A DNA stretch of 64,000 nt from Hydractinia symbiolongicarpus. Lineage: Eukaryota; Cnidaria; Hydrozoa; Anthoathecata; Hydractiniidae. The stretch is taken from NCBI RefSeq assembly GCF_029227915.1, contig NC_079875.1, forward strand, positions 14,815,001 to 14,879,000. Reading direction: 5' to 3'. The notes beneath the pieces are model-generated. The model worked only from the letters and a program-made list of their open reading frames with translations. It did no database searches and was not told the origin of the DNA. The translations under genes were made by a program, and so were the position numbers. This document shows, in pieces, positions 60,401-64,000 of this stretch. The stretch's first letter is position 1. The number at the start of each line of letters is the position of its first letter.

Positions 60401-63400
60401 TTTCTCGTTCCTCATCCAGAGCAAGTCTAAGAAGCCACAGAGGCTTAGCACCTGCGCAACAATTTGATGTTTTGAATGTGGAGGTAGGAAATTTTTTATT
60501 AGGAAAGGTACATTTAATTGTACATAACACGTGTACAAGAACTTTCAAGAACGTAAGGTTCCAACATCTGTTTTTGCTGAAAATGCAAGTGAATGGACGT
60601 GCCGTATTACTTTTATCTGCAGCATGTCATGGTACTTTTATCAATTCTTCCTCATACTCCTCCTCAAAGGTTCACATAGCAAAAAAGTTTTTTCCGTCTA
60701 TAGTAAACATAGAAGCTATCTTACAAAGGAACACCATACTTTGTTATACTAAGAAATTCAAAATGGAACCTGGTTTTCTTATTTTTTAAGACAGTCCAAC
60801 GTTCAATTGTTCTTAATTAGCTTTTAACGATACTACTGCAGAAATTCTTATATATTTTTTATCATGATGTTTATCATACATGAAAAACACAAGGGAGAAG
60901 AGCGGGCCGATAAATAAAAATCGTTTAATTTACACTTGCAGGAGAGAGAAGTCGTCAAAGAAGGTGATGATGAAGAAGAAGGACCTGTTGATATATCATG
61001 GCCAGATACATTCTTTGCTCGGCTATTTTACGTCATCAAAGCTCCACTAATGTTCTTGTTAATTGTCACTTTACCGGATGTCCGTCGACCGGTGAGTTTA
61101 AATTTTTTTGATTAGTTAATAAGTTAAAACAGTATCGACACGAGCTCTGTACTATCAATACTCGATTACACCTCAGTTACCTCCCCTTCTAACAAACCCC
61201 TGTCTTTTAAATAACCCTCCCTCCCACCCTCCAAAAAAGCCCCGAAAGGTTGACTACTTTATTCCATGAAATTAACGAGTCAAGAAATTAACGCGAATTA
61301 AATCATCGGTAATGACATTAACGCGGTTGAACACGATTATTTTCAAAAATGCATTTATGTAACGCGAATTTGAGAATATGCGATATAACGCGAAACAAAA
61401 ATTACGGCAAAAGCCAAGTAATCTCCTCTAATACAAGTCGGTTTGGAAATCGAAGTAAAGGTTTTCGTTGTTTTGAAAAACATTGTTAAAAAGAAGTTAA
61501 AATTTTGAAATTATGAGAAAAGCGCTTTTAGTTAGTTTTCCACTTGGAGTATTAAGATTATACAAAATATATGAAGGCTATGCAAAAGCTGTTCTAAGAC
61601 AGATCTCTGAAAATGTGAACGCCGCTGAGCTTTCGTCTGATGAGAAGGAAATAGTAGAAAATTTGTAAAAAAATTGTATTTTTATGTTTTTTAGACTTTT
61701 ATATAGTATAAAAAAGTCGCCAAATTACCAGTATTTTAATTCACGAGTCATGAAAGTCTTTAACTTTAACACTACATTTAATTTTCGCGTTAATTTAATT
61801 AAATTAACGCGAATTTTTAAACACTACGTTAATTTCATGACTCGTTAATTTCATGGAATAAGGTAATTATTAACGGTGGTGCACTTTTAATTACCAGATG
61901 ATTTAGCAAATTCTAGTCCAACATAATTAATTCATTTTTAGAAACTTTGGAAATTATTTCCGATCACGTTCTTAGGCAGCATCTTATGGATAGGCGGTTT
62001 CACTTATCTCATGGTATGGTGGGCAGCAGAAGTTGGAAAGACATTAGGTATACCGGACGAGGTGAGGCGCCAAATACTGAATCTTTTTAAATAATTCTTT
62101 GTATTTTTTTTTTATTTTTACTGAAAAATTTAATTTGTCCCATTTTTCGTGATTGCCTTTCATAACACGTGTGAAGTTAAATATACTGTCTAATTCGAAA
62201 CTCTATGGTTTCAACAATTTTCTTTCGTTAAAAACCAAAACCTCATATTCAATTCATATTCAAACATCTCAAATATTGCTATTAAAAAACCTATACCAAG
62301 ATTTGAACTCATTATTGCACTAACGAAATTAAACTAGCATCCAGTAAAAGAATGTTTTCAACCTTTAGAAAGAATTTTTTTAGAGCAACCATGTGTGAAG
62401 AATTTTATTGACTAAAAAAGGATAACTTTCTCTGTGTTTATGTGCAGGTAATGGGATTAACGTTTTTAGCGGCTGGTACAAGTATACCTGATCTCATTAC
62501 CAGTGTGGTGGTAGCCCGTCAAGGCTTAGGCGACATGGCTGTGTCGAGTTCGATAGGAAGTAATATTTTTGATGTCACCGTAGGGTAAGTTGGTACCGAA
62601 ACATTATTTTTTCTCTCTCCTAGTTTGTACTTATTTCGCGCCTCGTGTTTGGCGACAAATTCTATGAAGATTTTACAAACCTATTTAAAAAAAGATGTTG
62701 TCAATTTAGCTAAGAGTGATTTAAAAATGAAAAGTGGTTACGGGCGATGGAGAGGAAGGGTGTTAAATATTTTGGCGTTTAGGCTATGAAGATGAATTAT
62801 AAAATAGATAATTGAAAAAAAAAATTCGAGATCAACGAGCAATATTCATACTTTTAAGATATTCTTAATTTTTAAAACATTTTAAGCTTCAATATTTTTT
62901 AAAAAACGTGTATTTTAAACTACAGGTTTTGTAGAAGCGCACGTGCGGATGCATTAACGGATACTAAACTATGATATATTTTTAGTTTTACGTTTAGGTT
63001 AGGGGAAAGGGGAAGCTGAGGTTAACATTTAAACGTCAGATTGACGATAAAAAGCTTATAATATCTAAATAAAAATGTATTCTTAGATTGCCGTTGCCAT
63101 GGTTAATCCATAGTCTTATAAATGGCGCCGCCGCTGTCAATGTGAAAAGCGATGGTTTGTTTTGTTCCACCATTTTGCTTTTTATCATGTTATTGTCGGT
63201 TGTAGCAACCATTGCTCTCAGTAAGTGGAAAATGACGAAATTGTTGGGTGCAACCATGTTTCTTTTATATGTGGTTTTTATCACTGTTACTCTGCTTATA
63301 CAACTCGAGGTATGGTCATGCTTTCTATAAATGTTTGCATGAAAATACAATAATAATGTCATAGTTAGACTATTCACGCATCTGCACTTCCAGCTAACCT

Positions 63401-63492
63401 GCTCTTGAAACTTTTTAAAAAGGTGTTTTGTTTCTATTTATCTGCAGAAAACCGATTTAAATTTCTACGTTGTCAAAAATAGGAATTGTTAG
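57463..63492 (+). CDS. K+-dependent Na+/Ca2+ exchanger (NCKX, SLC24 family), eight exons
   Basis: The exons are 57463-58398, 59307-59400, 59957-60483, 60942-61091, 61942-62061, 62448-62584, 63087-63309 and 63448-63492. Phases agree throughout (0, 1, 0, 0, 0, 2, 0) and give 743 residues. The first ATG after an in-frame stop is at 57463. A hydrophobic segment at about 17-38 acts as signal or anchor. The alpha-1 repeat has [19 protein letters not shown] with Glu186, then [32 protein letters not shown] precedes a long polar cytosolic loop (about 345-545) rich in Ser and acidic residues. The alpha-2 repeat has [19 protein letters not shown] with Asp624, the position linked to K+ dependence in NCKX2, then [14 protein letters not shown]. 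The protein exports Ca2+ with K+ in exchange for Na+ at the plasma membrane. The last exon (14 codons) is the least certain. Confidence 0.93.
61262..61858. mobile_element. 597-bp TA-flanked inverted-repeat element in NCKX intron 4
   Basis: The left end TTCCATGAAATTAACGAGTC is matched by the reverse complement of the right end over at least 22 bp with one mismatch. TA flanks both ends (61260-61261 and 61859-61860), as for Tc1/mariner-type insertion. The interior also has inverted AATTAACGCGAA motifs. It contains one 51-codon ORF but no transposase. Confidence 0.75.
61513..61668 (+). CDS. 51-residue ORF inside the TA-flanked element
   Basis: The frame ATG to TAA encodes [20 protein letters not shown], then [20 protein letters not shown] and EKEIVENL. 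It has a hydrophobic basic start and a helical acidic end, which is unusual for random AT-rich DNA. I recognise no family. It may be chance, a captured peptide, or a relic of a longer protein. Confidence 0.3.
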   Translation: MRKALLVSFPLGVLRLYKIYEGYAKAVLRQISENVNAAELSSDEKEIVENL

Positions 63493-64000
63493 CCAATCAA
63501 ATGCTATTACTATTATTATTACTATTTTTTCCTTTCAGAAAAAAAAGTATATATTACGACATAAAAAAGTAAAAAAAAAACAAAACAAGCAAAAAATTAC
63601 AAATTCTCATAGGAAAACGCCCTAGCACCACCCTTTTTGCACCTTGTCTTCAAAATAATAGCCTTTCAGATTAAAATATCGAATATAGTGAATGAAAATG
63701 GCAGTCAAATTTTTATAGTATGCACGCTAACTTGCTGATAATTTTTAAAATGTTTTGTTCAGTCGTTTGTAAATAATTTTTTAAGCCTTGTATGTATAAC
63801 CACGGATGTCAATAATTTCTGATACGTGACAAAAAAGTGGAATGAACTTTCAATTTATTTATTTATTTATTTATTTTACAGTATATATATTTAAAAAAAA
63901 ATATGTCGAATGTCATAATTTTTTGTTTATTTTCTATTTTTTCCATTAACCTTACACAAGAGCAAATTTCCTTCCCTCAAAACGCATAAAAAAAACAACA
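63493..64000. other. Downstream region of the NCKX gene
   Basis: AT-rich, with TTTA repeats at about 63856-63878 and A-rich tracts. No gene recognised. Confidence 0.4.

Overview
This is animal nuclear DNA, not bacterial. It is AT-rich (about two thirds A+T by eye), its genes are split by GT-AG introns, and a large share is transposon or tandem-repeat sequence. The mix of gene families, the very AT-rich introns and the transposon families (THAP-bearing TTAA elements, Harbinger with a MADF partner, PHD/endonuclease LINEs) suggest a cnidarian, perhaps a hydrozoan. That placement is inference; no single marker proves it.

Left block (1-22.5 kb): four genes on the minus strand. They are the 5' end of a GPANK1-like ankyrin protein (1-480), a three-exon C5orf63-type glutaredoxin-like protein (2067-3664), a six-exon SWEET/SLC50 sugar transporter (5279-9089) and a thirteen-exon SLC23 nucleobase/ascorbate-type transporter (10469-22535). 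Their introns hold a 33-bp minisatellite, a 116-bp tandem repeat and a TTAA-flanked element with a decayed THAP domain. The SLC23 model is complete except for a one-base deficit in a C4 run at 12670-12673.

Middle block (22.5-40.9 kb): no convincing cellular gene. It contains a near-identical 3.2-kb head-to-tail duplication (30257-36671) carrying two different retroelement fragments, a 128-bp satellite at its right edge, an isolated GC-rich patch (about 37.0-37.6 kb) and a degenerate LINE reverse transcriptase (39.2-40.1 kb, minus).

Right block (40.9-64 kb): genes on the plus strand. They are a three-exon type II membrane protein with a DUF229 (sulfatase/phosphatase-like) domain (40937-46061), a tentative two-exon small gene with a death-effector-like pattern (49486-54929) and an eight-exon K+-dependent Na+/Ca2+ exchanger, NCKX/SLC24 (57463-63492). 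Between and inside them are a 560-bp inverted-repeat element, a 1.87-kb P-like element with a THAP gene on one strand and a zinc-finger reading frame on the other, a 70-bp fold-back element with 9-bp target duplications, a decayed Harbinger transposase beside a MADF-domain gene, a 29-bp minisatellite of about 50 copies and a TA-flanked element containing a 51-codon ORF.

The recognisable cellular genes are mostly membrane transporters (sugar, nucleobase or ascorbate, Na+/Ca2+/K+). I see no evidence that they work as one pathway. All exon models were assembled by eye from splice signals, phase and family resemblance; no transcript or database evidence was available.
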